Positions 35,702 through 44,458 are shown, counted from the first letter of the stretch. The stretch is 59,836 bases of DNA from Anaerolineaceae bacterium (GCA_029265815.1 JAJUGU010000002.1:274061-333896), one strand, 5' to 3'. The notes: generated by a model not told the origin, from the letters alone. Translations and numbers: made by a program.

Positions 35702-36937
35702 ATGCCTGAATTTTTAAAGCTTGTCTCGATTGAAGAAGCCCGGCAAGTACTGTTCAGCCATATAGTAGTAGAGAATTTAGCGGAAGAGGAAATTGAAACC
35801 TTGCACGCCCTAGGCAGGGTTTTAAGCCGTGACATCTTTGCCGATGAAGATTTACCAGCGTTTACCCGCAGCGCGATGGACGGTTTTGCTGTCAGGGCAT
35901 CAGATACCAACGGCGCCAGTGACTCGTTACCTGCTTACTTGAACCTGATCGGTGAAGTGGAAATGGGTAAGGCTCCTGAATTTACGGTGAGTAAAGGACA
36001 GGCAGCATTGATCCATACCGGGGGAATGCTTCCGCAAGGAGCAGATGCTGTGGTTATCATGGAAAATACCCAGATGCTAGATTCACAGCAGGTGGAAATA
36101 CATAAACCGGTAACGTCTGGTGACAACCTTATTCTTAAAGGGGAAGATGTCAGAGCTGGTGAAATTGTAATGCGATCTGGTACGCTCGTGCGTCCGGAAG
36201 AGATCGGTGGATTACTGGCACTGGGAAAGACACGGATTTTTGTTTTCGCAAAACCCGTTGTACACATCTTCTCCAGTGGTGATGAACTGGTTAGCGCAGA
36301 TATTAAACCGCACCCCGGGCAGGTCAGAGATATTAATTCACCTATACTGGCTTCGCTCGTGGAATCCTGCGGTGGCATACCAGTTTTGCATCCTATCGTT
36401 CCAGATGACGCTCGAGCGCTCGAAGATGCATTACGACAAATTATTTCAGATGCAGATTTGATGGTTATTACCGCGGGGTCTTCAGCCAGCACGAGAGATA
36501 TGACAGCTGAGGTTATCAGCCATTTGGGAACGCCCGGGGTACTTGTGCATGGCATTAATATTCGACCGGGAAAACCGACGATCGTCGCTGTCTGTGATGG
36601 AAAGCCTATCATCGGCTTGCCTGGTAACCCTGTCAGTGGATTGATCGTTGCACGGCAATTGGTAAAACCACTTTTGAAAAAAATTAATGGACAGGCTAAT
36701 CAGGAAATCAATCAAGTAATAGAAGCCAGGCTCACTCTAAACCTGGCATCAGTCGCAGGCCGGGATGATTATCTACCGGCTCTGCTAGAAAAAAAAGGTC
36801 AGGAATTTAAGGTTACGCCCATATTTTTCAAGAGTAATCTTATCTTTTCATTATCCAGAGCTAATGGACTTATTCACATCCCTGCCGACATAACCGGGTA
36901 TTTAGCTGGAGATGTGGTCGAAGTATACCTGTTTTGA
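35702..36937 (+). CDS. moeA: Molybdopterin molybdenumtransferase MoeA
   Basis: A 411-residue protein with the full MoeA domain order. The N-terminal region has FTRSAMDGFAV (about 58-68), the MoCF-binding domain has SSGDEL near residue 195 and TAGSSAS near 260, GLPGNPVSGL lies near 305, and the C-terminal domain is all beta. MoeA inserts molybdate into adenylated molybdopterin. The ATG follows the previous stop by one base with no visible ribosome binding site, pointing to coupling. A second MoeA-related gene follows. Confidence 0.95.
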   Translation: MPEFLKLVSIEEARQVLFSHIVVENLAEEEIETLHALGRVLSRDIFADEDLPAFTRSAMDGFAVRASDTNGASDSLPAYLNLIGEVEMGKAPEFTVSKGQAALIHTGGMLPQGADAVVIMENTQMLDSQQVEIHKPVTSGDNLILKGEDVRAGEIVMRSGTLVRPEEIGGLLALGKTRIFVFAKPVVHIFSSGDELVSADIKPHPGQVRDINSPILASLVESCGGIPVLHPIVPDDARALEDALRQIISDADLMVITAGSSASTRDMTAEVISHLGTPGVLVHGINIRPGKPTIVAVCDGKPIIGLPGNPVSGLIVARQLVKPLLKKINGQANQEINQVIEARLTLNLASVAGRDDYLPALLEKKGQEFKVTPIFFKSNLIFSLSRANGLIHIPADITGYLAGDVVEVYLF

Positions 36938-36945
36938 GGGCAACT

Positions 36946-38925
36946 ATGACACGATCGCCATACCTGAAGGATATACCGCTGGATGAAGCTGTTCGGCTTT
37001 TCCATGAGAAACTGAGGGCGTATGATCTCATGGGAAATTTAGGTGTTGAAGATATACCTTTGTCTGATGAAGCTGCAGGAAGGGTGCTTACGGATGCGGT
37101 GTTTGCTTTGCGTTGCTCACCACACTATCATTCATCCGCAATGGATGGGTTTGCGGTCAATGCGGTGAGTACTATTGGCGCTCAACCAACTTGCCCTGTA
37201 ATCCTCAAAGCTGGAAGTCAGGCTGTTTATGTTGATACCGGAGATCTAATCCCCGAAGGAATGGACGCGGTCATTCCAATTGAGAATGTTGAATCTCTTG
37301 ACCAGAATGGAGATGTCACTGATATTGCTTTAATTCGTTCCCCCGCTTTTATTCGTCTTCGTTCCGGGGTCTCTCCCTGGTCAAATGTGAGACCGGTTGG
37401 CGAGGATATAGTGGAAGGGCAGCTGATCCTTCCTGGAGGTGAAAAGTTGCGCCCGGTAGATTTGGGTGCACTGGCAGCCGGAGGAATCTCAAAATTGCGT
37501 GTAGCAAGAAAGCCGTTGGTAGCCATTCTGCCCACCGGAGATGAACTGGTCCCGCTGGAGAAGACCCCACAAAAGGGTGAATTGGTGGAATTTAATTCAA
37601 TCATGATTGCAGGTCAGATATGGGAGTGGGGGGGGATTCCAAGGCGCTACCAGATCACCAGAGATAATTTACGACAGTTGACCGAAAGGATAAAAACTGC
37701 AGCAGATGAATGTGACCTGGTACTGGTAAACGCAGGATCTTCAGCGGGTAAAGAAGATTACACTGCACAGGCAGTGGAAGAATTAGGTGAAGTGATTGTG
37801 CATGGTATCGCTGTGCGACCGGGACATCCGGTGATCATTGGATTTGTCGATGGTAATAGGAAAGGCAAAAATCGAAAAATTCCTGTAATTGGAGTTCCCG
37901 GATACCCAGTTTCAGCAGCCATGACTACTGAAATTTTGGTGAAACCTTTGATCAGTACCTGGCTTGGATTGAGTAGTCCATCTGCTGAGTGGGTTCAAGC
38001 ACAGCTGACCCGCAAAATTACTTCAGCAGCTGGTGATGACGATTATGTGAGAGTAGTGCTTGGTATTGTCAATGGCAAATTGCTGGCCGCCCCAATTGCC
38101 CGGGGCGCGGGTGTTACGACAAGTCTTTCTAGAGCTGATGGTATTACTGTCATCCCACGAATGGTTCAGGGCATTGAAGCAGGAGAATCTGTGAAGGTGC
38201 AATTACTACGAAGTAAGGAGCAGGTGAATCAGAATCTATTAACCATTGGGTCACACGACTTGACGCTTGATCTAATGGCCAAACACTTGCCGTGCTTTGA
38301 CAGACGCCTTGTGTCTTCGAACGCGGGAAGCATGGGTGGACTGCTGGCATTAAGAAGAGGCGAATGTCACTTTGCAGGTAGTCATCTTTTGGATCCCGTG
38401 AGTGGAACTTACAACACAACAGAAATTCAGCGCATGTTACCAGGCAGGCATTTGATTATTTTACGTTGGGTAAGGCGTGACCAGGGGTTAATCGTACCGA
38501 AATCCAACCCAAAACATATCCTGTCGTTCGAAGACCTGCGGCGAAGTGATGTGACCTTCGTGAATCGGCAGCGGGGGGCAGGTACGCGGGTGCTGCTCGA
38601 TTTTCACTTAGAAAAAATGCAAATCAAAGCTGATGAAATTCAAGGGTATGAACAAGAGGAATATTCTCATATTGGTGTTGCTGTTGCAGTGGCATCAGGG
38701 CGGGCTGATTGCGGGATGGGGATAGCCGCTGCAGCGAGATCTCTAGGGTTGGACTTCATTGCAATCGACACTGAAGAGTATGAGCTGATCTTTCCAGAGG
38801 GAGCAGAACTTGATCCCTTTGTCAGACCCATTTTTGATCTGGCTCACGATGGTAAATTTATTGATGAAGTCAGACAGCTGCCAGGATATGATGTTACATT
38901 CATGGGTGAAATCCGATCCATTTAA
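36946..38925 (+). CDS. MoeA fused to a C-terminal substrate-binding-protein-like domain
   Basis: 659 residues from the ATG at 36946 (GAGGG just before it). The first part (about 1-415) is a second MoeA domain with YHSSAMDGFAVN, PTGDELVP, NAGSSAGKED and IGVPGYPVSA. The second part (about 430-655) resembles the PBP-like/LysR-effector domain: IGSHDLTLDLMAKHL, GSMGGLLALRRGECHFAGSHLLD, FVNRQRGAGTRVLLD and GRADCGMGIAAAA. Such fusions occur in archaea and some bacteria, where the C-terminal domain may sense molybdate, tungstate or a similar ligand. Two different MoeA genes together suggest separate molybdenum and tungsten pathways or a sensor-enzyme; this is inference. Confidence 0.9.
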   Translation: MTRSPYLKDIPLDEAVRLFHEKLRAYDLMGNLGVEDIPLSDEAAGRVLTDAVFALRCSPHYHSSAMDGFAVNAVSTIGAQPTCPVILKAGSQAVYVDTGDLIPEGMDAVIPIENVESLDQNGDVTDIALIRSPAFIRLRSGVSPWSNVRPVGEDIVEGQLILPGGEKLRPVDLGALAAGGISKLRVARKPLVAILPTGDELVPLEKTPQKGELVEFNSIMIAGQIWEWGGIPRRYQITRDNLRQLTERIKTAADECDLVLVNAGSSAGKEDYTAQAVEELGEVIVHGIAVRPGHPVIIGFVDGNRKGKNRKIPVIGVPGYPVSAAMTTEILVKPLISTWLGLSSPSAEWVQAQLTRKITSAAGDDDYVRVVLGIVNGKLLAAPIARGAGVTTSLSRADGITVIPRMVQGIEAGESVKVQLLRSKEQVNQNLLTIGSHDLTLDLMAKHLPCFDRRLVSSNAGSMGGLLALRRGECHFAGSHLLDPVSGTYNTTEIQRMLPGRHLIILRWVRRDQGLIVPKSNPKHILSFEDLRRSDVTFVNRQRGAGTRVLLDFHLEKMQIKADEIQGYEQEEYSHIGVAVAVASGRADCGMGIAAAARSLGLDFIAIDTEEYELIFPEGAELDPFVRPIFDLAHDGKFIDEVRQLPGYDVTFMGEIRSI

Positions 38926-38970
38926 TTTCTTGTAATTTGGTATAATTGGATAAAAATAGGAGGAATTGAT

Positions 38971-39423
38971 ATGTTATCAGAGAATGATATTGCCCCCGAT
39001 TTTGAACTCCAGGATGAAACAGGTCAACTGCGCCGCCTTTCAGATTACAGCGGTAAGGATGTTCTCCTTTATTTTTATCCAAAAGATGACACGCCGGGAT
39101 GCACAACCGAAGCCTGCAGCTTCAGGGATGATTACAGCGCTTATGAAAAAGCAGGAGTGACTATTATTGGGGTAAGTCCTGATTCACCAGTTTCTCACGC
39201 TAAATTTAAAGCCAAACACCAACTTCCATTTACACTTCTTGCTGATACAGAACATAAAGTATGTGAGTTATATGGCACCTGGGGGAAAAAAATGATGTAT
39301 GGCAAAGAGCATTTTGGCGTACTACGAACAACTTTTTTAATTGGCAAGGATGGCAAAGTGAAAAAAGTTTTTAAGAACGTTAAACCTGCAGAGCATAGCG
39401 CAGATGTGATGACTCTTTTATAA
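38971..39423 (+). CDS. bcp: Thioredoxin-dependent peroxiredoxin, Bcp/PrxQ type
   Basis: A 150-residue AhpC/TSA-family protein. The peroxidatic Cys44 lies in PKDDTPGCTTEAC and the resolving Cys49 five residues later, the PrxQ arrangement. It reduces hydrogen peroxide and organic hydroperoxides using thioredoxin. AGGAGG lies before the ATG, and the preceding TATAAT around 38940 is a likely -10. A hairpin lies between it and the converging rsfS. Confidence 0.95.
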   Translation: MLSENDIAPDFELQDETGQLRRLSDYSGKDVLLYFYPKDDTPGCTTEACSFRDDYSAYEKAGVTIIGVSPDSPVSHAKFKAKHQLPFTLLADTEHKVCELYGTWGKKMMYGKEHFGVLRTTFLIGKDGKVKKVFKNVKPAEHSADVMTLL

Positions 39424-39472
39424 GGTTATCTTTTCGTATTCTTATGGATGAAAACCTGATCTAACTGCAATT

Positions 39473-39495
39473 CAGGGCGTTTGTTGAACGCCCTG
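39473..39495. terminator. Hairpin between bcp and rsfS
   Basis: A perfect 9-bp stem (CAGGGCGTT and AACGCCCTG) with loop TGTTG. The plus-strand tail is AAAATTTATTGTTTT, weak but U-containing. Confidence 0.6.
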
Positions 39496-39534
39496 AAAAT
39501 TTATTGTTTTTACTAAAACAGAAAAATAAACCCT

Positions 39535-39879
39535 TTATTGAAGGCTGAGGATCAGTTTGCCTTTTTCCCACAATTGCTCGAGTTTGTAGTAATTGCGTTG
39601 ATCGGGAGAGAAAAAATGAACGACGATATCATCTATGTCAGCAACCATCCAGCCATCGCGCGATTCACCTTCGATCTGCAGGGTTTTATCAAATTCTTTT
39701 TTTACGAACTCTCTCAATGAACTTGATAATGCCTGAAGCATGCGGTCGCTGGTACCGTTACAAATTATGAAATAGTCTGTGAAAGTCGTCACTTCATGAA
39801 TGTCTAAAAGCAATATCTTTTCTGCTTTTTTCTCTTCCAGAAAATTAACGATCTTATGTGCTTTTTCTAATGGTTCCAG
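39535..39879 (-). CDS. rsfS: Ribosome silencing factor RsfS, probable CTG start
   Basis: The first usual start in this frame is a TTG that would give only 92 residues, missing the conserved N-terminus. The frame stays open upstream, and at 39879 a CTG followed by GAA CCA TTA GAA gives L/M-E-P-L-E, as RsfS proteins begin. GAGGTGA sits 3 bases before it. The 114-residue protein then has normal length. Hallmarks include TDYFIICNGTSDRM, GWMVADIDDIVVHFF and NYYKLEQLW. RsfS binds ribosomal protein L14 (uL14) and blocks subunit joining when nutrients are scarce. CTG initiation is an inference from length, homology and the binding site. Confidence 0.88.
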   Translation of the reverse strand: MEPLEKAHKIVNFLEEKKAEKILLLDIHEVTTFTDYFIICNGTSDRMLQALSSSLREFVKKEFDKTLQIEGESRDGWMVADIDDIVVHFFSPDQRNYYKLEQLWEKGKLILSLQ

Positions 39880-39910
39880 ATGTCACCTCGCATTTTGTAA
39901 TCATTAAATT

Positions 39911-40510
39911 CTAACACACAACTTTTGTTCCCTTAAAAGGATGGGAAGAGAGGATAGAATAAACCGGTCCACCTGGTTGAAGATCAGATTTATAAAGATG
40001 AATTTGTGATGCGGTCATTTCTCCAATTTTTGGTTGTGGTTCAAGGGATTTGAGCGTTTGGATCACTTGTGAGAATGATGGATCAGTCATGGATGAATTC
40101 ACGCGGGCAAGCGTCAGGTGTGGAGAGAATTTTCGGCCTTCCGAAGGGAACCCGATTTTTTCAGTTGATTGATCGATTATTTTGAACAGTTTCTCCAATT
40201 CAAATGGAGCATGCATACCAATCCAGATTACTCGAGGTTGATTCCAATTTGGAAAGGCACCTATCCCTTTAAATTCGATCCGAAATTGATTTTGACCTCG
40301 AACGATCTCCACAAGGCATGTTTTCACTGAGTCGATCTGCTCTGGAGTTGCATCTCCAAGAAACTTGAGTGTAAGGTGTATATTGCTTGATTTTACGGGG
40401 CGAAATCCGTTGCGTTGAGTGATATGGTAAATTCGTGCGAATTCCTCTAGTTTTGTCTGAATTTCAGCAGGTAATGGTATGGCAATAAACGAGCGGATTA
40501 AAGTTTTCAT
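39911..40510 (-). CDS. thpR: RNA 2',3'-cyclic phosphodiesterase (2H family)
   Basis: 199 residues from the ATG at 40510; a start 18 codons earlier adds residues unlike the family. Two H-x-T-x catalytic motifs, HLTLKFLG (about 45) and HLTLARVN (about 130), identify the 2H phosphoesterases (LigT/ThpR). They open 2',3'-cyclic phosphates at RNA ends. The gene runs divergently from the palindromic element at 40573 and its region overlaps a TTGACA sequence. Confidence 0.88.
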   Translation of the reverse strand: MKTLIRSFIAIPLPAEIQTKLEEFARIYHITQRNGFRPVKSSNIHLTLKFLGDATPEQIDSVKTCLVEIVRGQNQFRIEFKGIGAFPNWNQPRVIWIGMHAPFELEKLFKIIDQSTEKIGFPSEGRKFSPHLTLARVNSSMTDPSFSQVIQTLKSLEPQPKIGEMTASQIHLYKSDLQPGGPVYSILSSHPFKGTKVVC

Positions 40511-40572
40511 AGTTATCTCTTGCCGAATAGGATTGACATTCTCTACCCATTTTACACAAAACATGGTATAAG

Positions 40573-40751
40573 AAAACTACCCTGCTGTGTTCGTGATGTT
40601 GCAACACCGGTTTTGAGCCAACACTCACAAAACGGATCCTTCACTCGTTAGGGTTACGCGATAGGCTTCGGCCAAGGCGGATCTCTATGGCAGGATCCAC
40701 CTGCTTCGGCAGGTTCAAAACTATGCAACACACGGCATGGCGGGGTCTTTT
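40573..40751. repeat. Imperfect palindromic element, MITE-like or structured RNA
   Basis: Left arm 40573-40619 and right arm 40712-40751 are long imperfect complements. TGTTGCA pairs with TGCAACA, TTTTGA with TCAAAA, and ACCC near the left end with GGGT near the right end. The centre has strong hairpins (GGC-TTCG-GCC and ACCTGC-TTCG-GCAGGT) and repeated GGATC/GATCC words. No open frame of note lies inside. Whether it is a dispersed repeat or an RNA cannot be decided without other copies. Confidence 0.6.
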
Positions 40752-40969
40752 GGTTAATTCCCTAAAAATCATCGAATTGTTTTTCCTTTATTTATTTGCT
40801 ATCATCACGTTATCATGGGTGAATAATAAAGGTCTTCTTATTATTTTGAAAAGAATGACCTCATTGAAAAATATCCCCGGGTGTGTCTAATTTATTTGGT
40901 TGATCTGGCGCGGAAGCCAGAGAACGTAGCGATCAGAGATATGAAGTGACCTAAAAGGATCATTCTCCG

Positions 40970-40998
40970 TTGACTTTCACCCGAACCATTGCTACACT
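40970..40998 (+). promoter_or_regulatory. Promoter of the FHA-domain gene
   Basis: TTGACT, a 17-base spacer and TACACT at 40993-40998. Transcription would start near 41005, leaving a leader with GAGGAGG before the ATG at 41025. Confidence 0.7.
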
Positions 40999-41024
40999 AT
41001 GGATTGTATCTTGAGGAGGCACTT

Positions 41025-41708
41025 ATGACATCATTTCGATTGATCCTGCAAACTGAACCGGGGAGCGGGACCGAATATATTCTGGATAAGCCGGAGCTTT
41101 TTCTTGGGCGGGACCCTGGGAATGATATTGTAATCAATGATCCTGAAATTTCACGCAGACACGCCAGATTATTACTGACAGGCAACACTTATACCATTGA
41201 GGATTTAGGATCAACCAATGGTACCTTCATCCGCGGTCAACGTCTTTCCATACCAGTTAACCTGCGACCAGGAGAGATCATTTCTCTAGGCGATCGGGTA
41301 AAAGTGCGTTTCGAAGTGACTGGTCTAGGTACCGATGCAACGGTCGCATCATATCGGCCTACAGCGCAGCCAACACAAACACCACCTGCAGCACAGGTTC
41401 CACCATTTATTTCACCCACTCCTGCACAGCCGTCTACGCCTGTTTCTACTCCAAGGCCGATAAACATACCCCCGGTACAACAGGCCGCTCCCGTTCACAT
41501 CCCGCCTGTGGCACCTGTTGGAGCAACGCCACAGGTCGTCACACCGGCAAAGAAAAAGAAATCGGGTTGGCTTGTGGCACTTCTGGTGGTTCTGGCAGTC
41601 ATCGTTGTCTTTTGTGTCATTCCTTGGTTGATCATCGAATTAACCAACAGTTATTGTGCCCTTTTCCCTGGCATTTTTAATGCTATCCAACCCGGGGTAT
41701 GTCCGTAG
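41025..41708 (+). CDS. FHA-domain protein with Pro-rich linker and C-terminal membrane segment
   Basis: 227 residues from the ATG at 41025, with GAGGAGG upstream. The FHA domain spans about residues 5-95 with GRDPGNDIVI, SRRHA and NGTFIRG, residues that bind phosphothreonine. A Pro/Thr-rich linker follows (about 105-180), then a KKKK cluster and a hydrophobic segment (about 187-215) that inserts in the membrane. The domain would face the cytoplasm and read Ser/Thr-kinase signals. No kinase gene is nearby. A strong terminator follows. Confidence 0.88.
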   Translation: MTSFRLILQTEPGSGTEYILDKPELFLGRDPGNDIVINDPEISRRHARLLLTGNTYTIEDLGSTNGTFIRGQRLSIPVNLRPGEIISLGDRVKVRFEVTGLGTDATVASYRPTAQPTQTPPAAQVPPFISPTPAQPSTPVSTPRPINIPPVQQAAPVHIPPVAPVGATPQVVTPAKKKKSGWLVALLVVLAVIVVFCVIPWLIIELTNSYCALFPGIFNAIQPGVCP

Positions 41709-41730
41709 ATGATCTGAAAACTACCAAACT

Positions 41731-41760
41731 CTGGCGAGGGTATTCCCCTCGCCAGTTTCT
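41731..41760 (+). terminator. Intrinsic terminator after the FHA gene
   Basis: A 10-bp stem (CTGGCGAGGG and CCCTCGCCAG) with loop TATTC, then TTTCTATTTT. Confidence 0.85.
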
Positions 41761-41824
41761 ATTTTGAGGTCAAATATCTTATAATTGGTTAGGGCGAATT
41801 CTTGGAGGCTTCGGATTTAATATC

Positions 41825-43069
41825 ATGACAACACCTGAAAAAACCGTCTCACCGCGTTGGAGCAATACCACCAAGATCATCGTTGGATTAACGCTGACTG
41901 GTGTGTTCATGTTATTGATCATTCGCTTTCAATATATTCTGGCTCCGCTCTTGATGTCTTTTATTCTGGCCTATTTATTACATCCCGTGGCCAATATTTT
42001 TCATAAAAAGGTAAAAATACCTTGGCGGGTGATTACCACAATTATTTTCCTGGTACTTCTCTTTACGGTCATTGGCTTGCTGGCGTGGGGTGGAATCTCA
42101 ATCGTCGAGCAGATTCAAAACCTCATCGACTTTTTCCAGAATTTACTTAAGGACTTGCCAGGGTTCTTTGAAGGTCTTTCGTCTAAACCGTTGGTAATCG
42201 GACCATTTAAATTTGACTTATCAAAACTTGACCTTGAGAATCTATGGACACAACTGCAAGGTGTCGTTTCACCGATATTATCGAAACTGGGCAGTCTGAT
42301 TGGTTCTCTTGCTGCGAGTATTGGCACCACATTCACCTGGCTGTTATTCATCCTTTTGATCTCTTATTTCATGCTCTCTGAAAGTGCTGGTGTGCGCCGT
42401 AATCTATTCCGAATCCAGATACCCTCCTACCAGGAAGATATTTCCAAATTAGGAAATCAACTTTCTCATATTTGGAATGCATTTTTACGAGGGCAATTAC
42501 TCATTTTTGTCATAACCGTGGCTTATTATTCGGTTTTACTCAGCATTCTAGGGGTACGATATTTCTTTCTGCTGGCCATCTTAGCGGGTCTGGCGCGGTT
42601 TGTACCATACATTGGTCCTTTTGTGGCATGGACAACCTATGGCCTTGTTGCACTTTTTCAGGTTAACCACTTCGGTATGGTGCCTTTCCCGTATGCCCTC
42701 CTGGTGGTAGGCTGTTCGTGGGCTTCTGACCTGATCATGGATAATTTTGTTGTGCCAAGAGTCATGTCTGATGCACTTGAAGTGCATCCTGCAGCAGTGC
42801 TGGTGATGGTAATTATCTCTGCGAGTTTATTCGGTCTGGTGGGAGTGCTCCTCGCAGCACCAGTTCTTGCATCACTAAAGTTAATTCTGACTTATATCGT
42901 ACGCAAACTGATGGATGCTGACCCCTGGGAGGGATTGAAAGTTATTTCTCCTCCGCCGTCACTGCCAATTCTCTGGTCAGGATTCAAAACAGGAATTAAA
43001 AAGATCTGGCGCGAAGTCTCAAAATTTTTTATCAAGATTTGGAAACTCATTAATAAGCATTCCAGGTAG
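41825..43069 (+). CDS. AI-2E family transporter (PerM/YdiK-like)
   Basis: A 414-residue membrane protein with about seven or eight hydrophobic segments. The first pair of helices (about 17-50), a central amphipathic region (about 95-150) and the C-terminal helices with GLARFVPYIGPFVAW and GVLLAAPVLASLKL match the AI-2E transporter family. Members are assigned to autoinducer-2 export or Na+/H+ exchange. The real substrate is uncertain. TATAAT near 41780 could be a -10. A 59-residue gene follows. Confidence 0.85.
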   Translation: MTTPEKTVSPRWSNTTKIIVGLTLTGVFMLLIIRFQYILAPLLMSFILAYLLHPVANIFHKKVKIPWRVITTIIFLVLLFTVIGLLAWGGISIVEQIQNLIDFFQNLLKDLPGFFEGLSSKPLVIGPFKFDLSKLDLENLWTQLQGVVSPILSKLGSLIGSLAASIGTTFTWLLFILLISYFMLSESAGVRRNLFRIQIPSYQEDISKLGNQLSHIWNAFLRGQLLIFVITVAYYSVLLSILGVRYFFLLAILAGLARFVPYIGPFVAWTTYGLVALFQVNHFGMVPFPYALLVVGCSWASDLIMDNFVVPRVMSDALEVHPAAVLVMVIISASLFGLVGVLLAAPVLASLKLILTYIVRKLMDADPWEGLKVISPPPSLPILWSGFKTGIKKIWREVSKFFIKIWKLINKHSR

Positions 43070-43107
43070 CCCAATAATCATCTAAAAAATATTATAAGGA
43101 GATAAAA

Positions 43108-43287
43108 ATGGCAGATAATTACGAACCCAAAGTTACAACGATCGCAGAAACTGAAAGTTACGCGGTTTGGTCAGCTGAAGAACCTGATGGCGAGATTACC
43201 TACAACCTTGAGTTAAATAATGTTACCATTCACATGTTCGAAGAGGAATACAAAGAATTCTTGGATCTAGTTAAGAAGTTAAAATAA
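43108..43287 (+). CDS. Small acidic protein of unknown function (59 residues)
   Basis: A 59-residue frame starting MADNYEPKVTTIAETES, preceded by a near-perfect AAGGAGAT ribosome binding site 3 bases before the ATG. The product is acidic, with alternating hydrophobic residues (ITYNLELNNVTIHMF) that predict a beta-rich core and an ending LDLVKKLK that predicts a helix. There is no signal peptide. Codon use is like that of its neighbours. A hairpin terminator follows. I do not recognise the family. Confidence 0.8.
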   Translation: MADNYEPKVTTIAETESYAVWSAEEPDGEITYNLELNNVTIHMFEEEYKEFLDLVKKLK

Positions 43288-43303
43288 GTGAATGGCCAAG
43301 GCC

Positions 43304-43328
43304 AGCAGAGCAGATGATCTGCTCTGCT
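43304..43328 (+). terminator. Hairpin after the 59-residue gene
   Basis: A 10-bp stem (AGCAGAGCAG and CTGCTCTGCT) with loop ATGAT, followed by TACTATTT. Confidence 0.65.
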
Positions 43329-43334
43329 TACTAT

Positions 43335-43364
43335 TTGGAATCAAATCTTGAAGTAGGGTAAAAT
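43335..43364 (+). promoter_or_regulatory. Putative promoter of the PGI/PMI gene
   Basis: TTGGAA, an 18-base spacer and TAAAAT at 43359-43364, giving a leader of about 30 bases with AAGGA before the ATG. Confidence 0.5.
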
Positions 43365-43402
43365 CACTTATCTTTATCCGATACTCCACCAAGGAATTGA
43401 TT

Positions 43403-44458
43403 ATGGATTTAAATGAATATTCCAGGTTTGCGTCAATTGACACAGAGAATATGCTGGGACATATTGATGGTCTTCCTCAGCAGTTACTGCATGCCTGGAA
43501 ATCTGGTATGACGCAAGCTCTGCCTGCCATGCAGACAGTAGACCGCATTGTTGTTGCAGGGATGGGCGGATCCGCAATCGGTGCTGATCTGCTCGCTGCT
43601 TACCTCGCAGAAAAACTGCAAATACCGATGAATGTACACAGGGATTACGGCTTGCCAGGATATGCTCGGGGCACGGGCACTCTGGTGGTCATTTCTTCAC
43701 ATTCTGGAAATACAGAGGAATCGCTATCTGCTTTCGAGCAGGCTTGTGAGAATAGATGTCAGGTGGTTGCTGTATGTACGGGCGGTAAATTAGAACAAAA
43801 AGCGACAGAAAAGGGATTTCCAGTATGGCTTTTTCAACATAACGGTCAGCCGCGTGCTGCTGTTGGTTATTCATTTGGTTTGCTTTTGGCTCTGATCGTT
43901 CGGCTGGGGCTACTGTCTGATGTCTCTGAAGAAATCGAGGATGCGGTAAGAGTAATGACCGTTTTACAGACGAAGATTAAAGCAGATGTGCCGGTCTTGA
44001 GCAATCCAGCCAAGAGACTGGCAGGTCAGTTGATCGGGCGTCATGTAACTGTGTTTGGGAGCAACTTTATGGCTCCGGTTGCCAGACGCTGGAAATGCCA
44101 GATCAACGAAGTCGCAAAAGCCATTGCCAGTTTTGAGTTCTTACCCGAAGCGGACCATAACACACTTGCGGGAATCAACCATCCGCAGCAGCAGATGGGG
44201 CATGAACTTGCGCTTTTTCTTAGAGCGTCTGCAGATCATCCGCGTAATATCATTCGTGTAGATAAAACACGTGAAATTCTAATGCTTGAGGGGATTGGAA
44301 CAGATTTTTTCAACGCCAGAGGAGAAACCAAACTGGCGCAGATGTGGAGTACTGTTCTCTTTGGGGATTACATGGCTTATTATCTGGCAATCTGTTACGA
44401 TACTGACCCAACGCCGATCCCAGCAATCATTACCCTGAAAGAAAGTATGAGTGACTAG
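43403..44458 (+). CDS. Bifunctional phosphoglucose/phosphomannose isomerase
   Basis: 351 residues from the ATG at 43403, with AAGGA 7 bases before it. Two SIS domains are present. The first starts at DRIVVAGMGGSAIGADLLAAYL and carries VISSHSGNTEESLSAFE, which binds the sugar phosphate. The conserved FLPEADHNTLAGINHP segment supplies catalytic Glu and His in the archaeal-type bifunctional enzymes. It interconverts fructose 6-phosphate with glucose 6-phosphate and mannose 6-phosphate. A terminator follows at 44482. Confidence 0.9.
   Translation: MDLNEYSRFASIDTENMLGHIDGLPQQLLHAWKSGMTQALPAMQTVDRIVVAGMGGSAIGADLLAAYLAEKLQIPMNVHRDYGLPGYARGTGTLVVISSHSGNTEESLSAFEQACENRCQVVAVCTGGKLEQKATEKGFPVWLFQHNGQPRAAVGYSFGLLLALIVRLGLLSDVSEEIEDAVRVMTVLQTKIKADVPVLSNPAKRLAGQLIGRHVTVFGSNFMAPVARRWKCQINEVAKAIASFEFLPEADHNTLAGINHPQQQMGHELALFLRASADHPRNIIRVDKTREILMLEGIGTDFFNARGETKLAQMWSTVLFGDYMAYYLAICYDTDPTPIPAIITLKESMSD

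Larger units (their letters stand above)
40511..41024. other. Long intergenic region with a palindromic element
   Basis: About 510 bases without a gene. It carries the 40573-40751 inverted-repeat element, an A+T-rich stretch (about 40750-40890), and a good promoter for the FHA gene at 40970-40998. No other protein or RNA gene could be supported. Confidence 0.6.

Noticed and set aside
40573-40751. SRP RNA or cobalamin riboswitch
   Set aside because: The conserved SRP core (GGAAGCAGCC type) and the riboswitch core sequences are not present.
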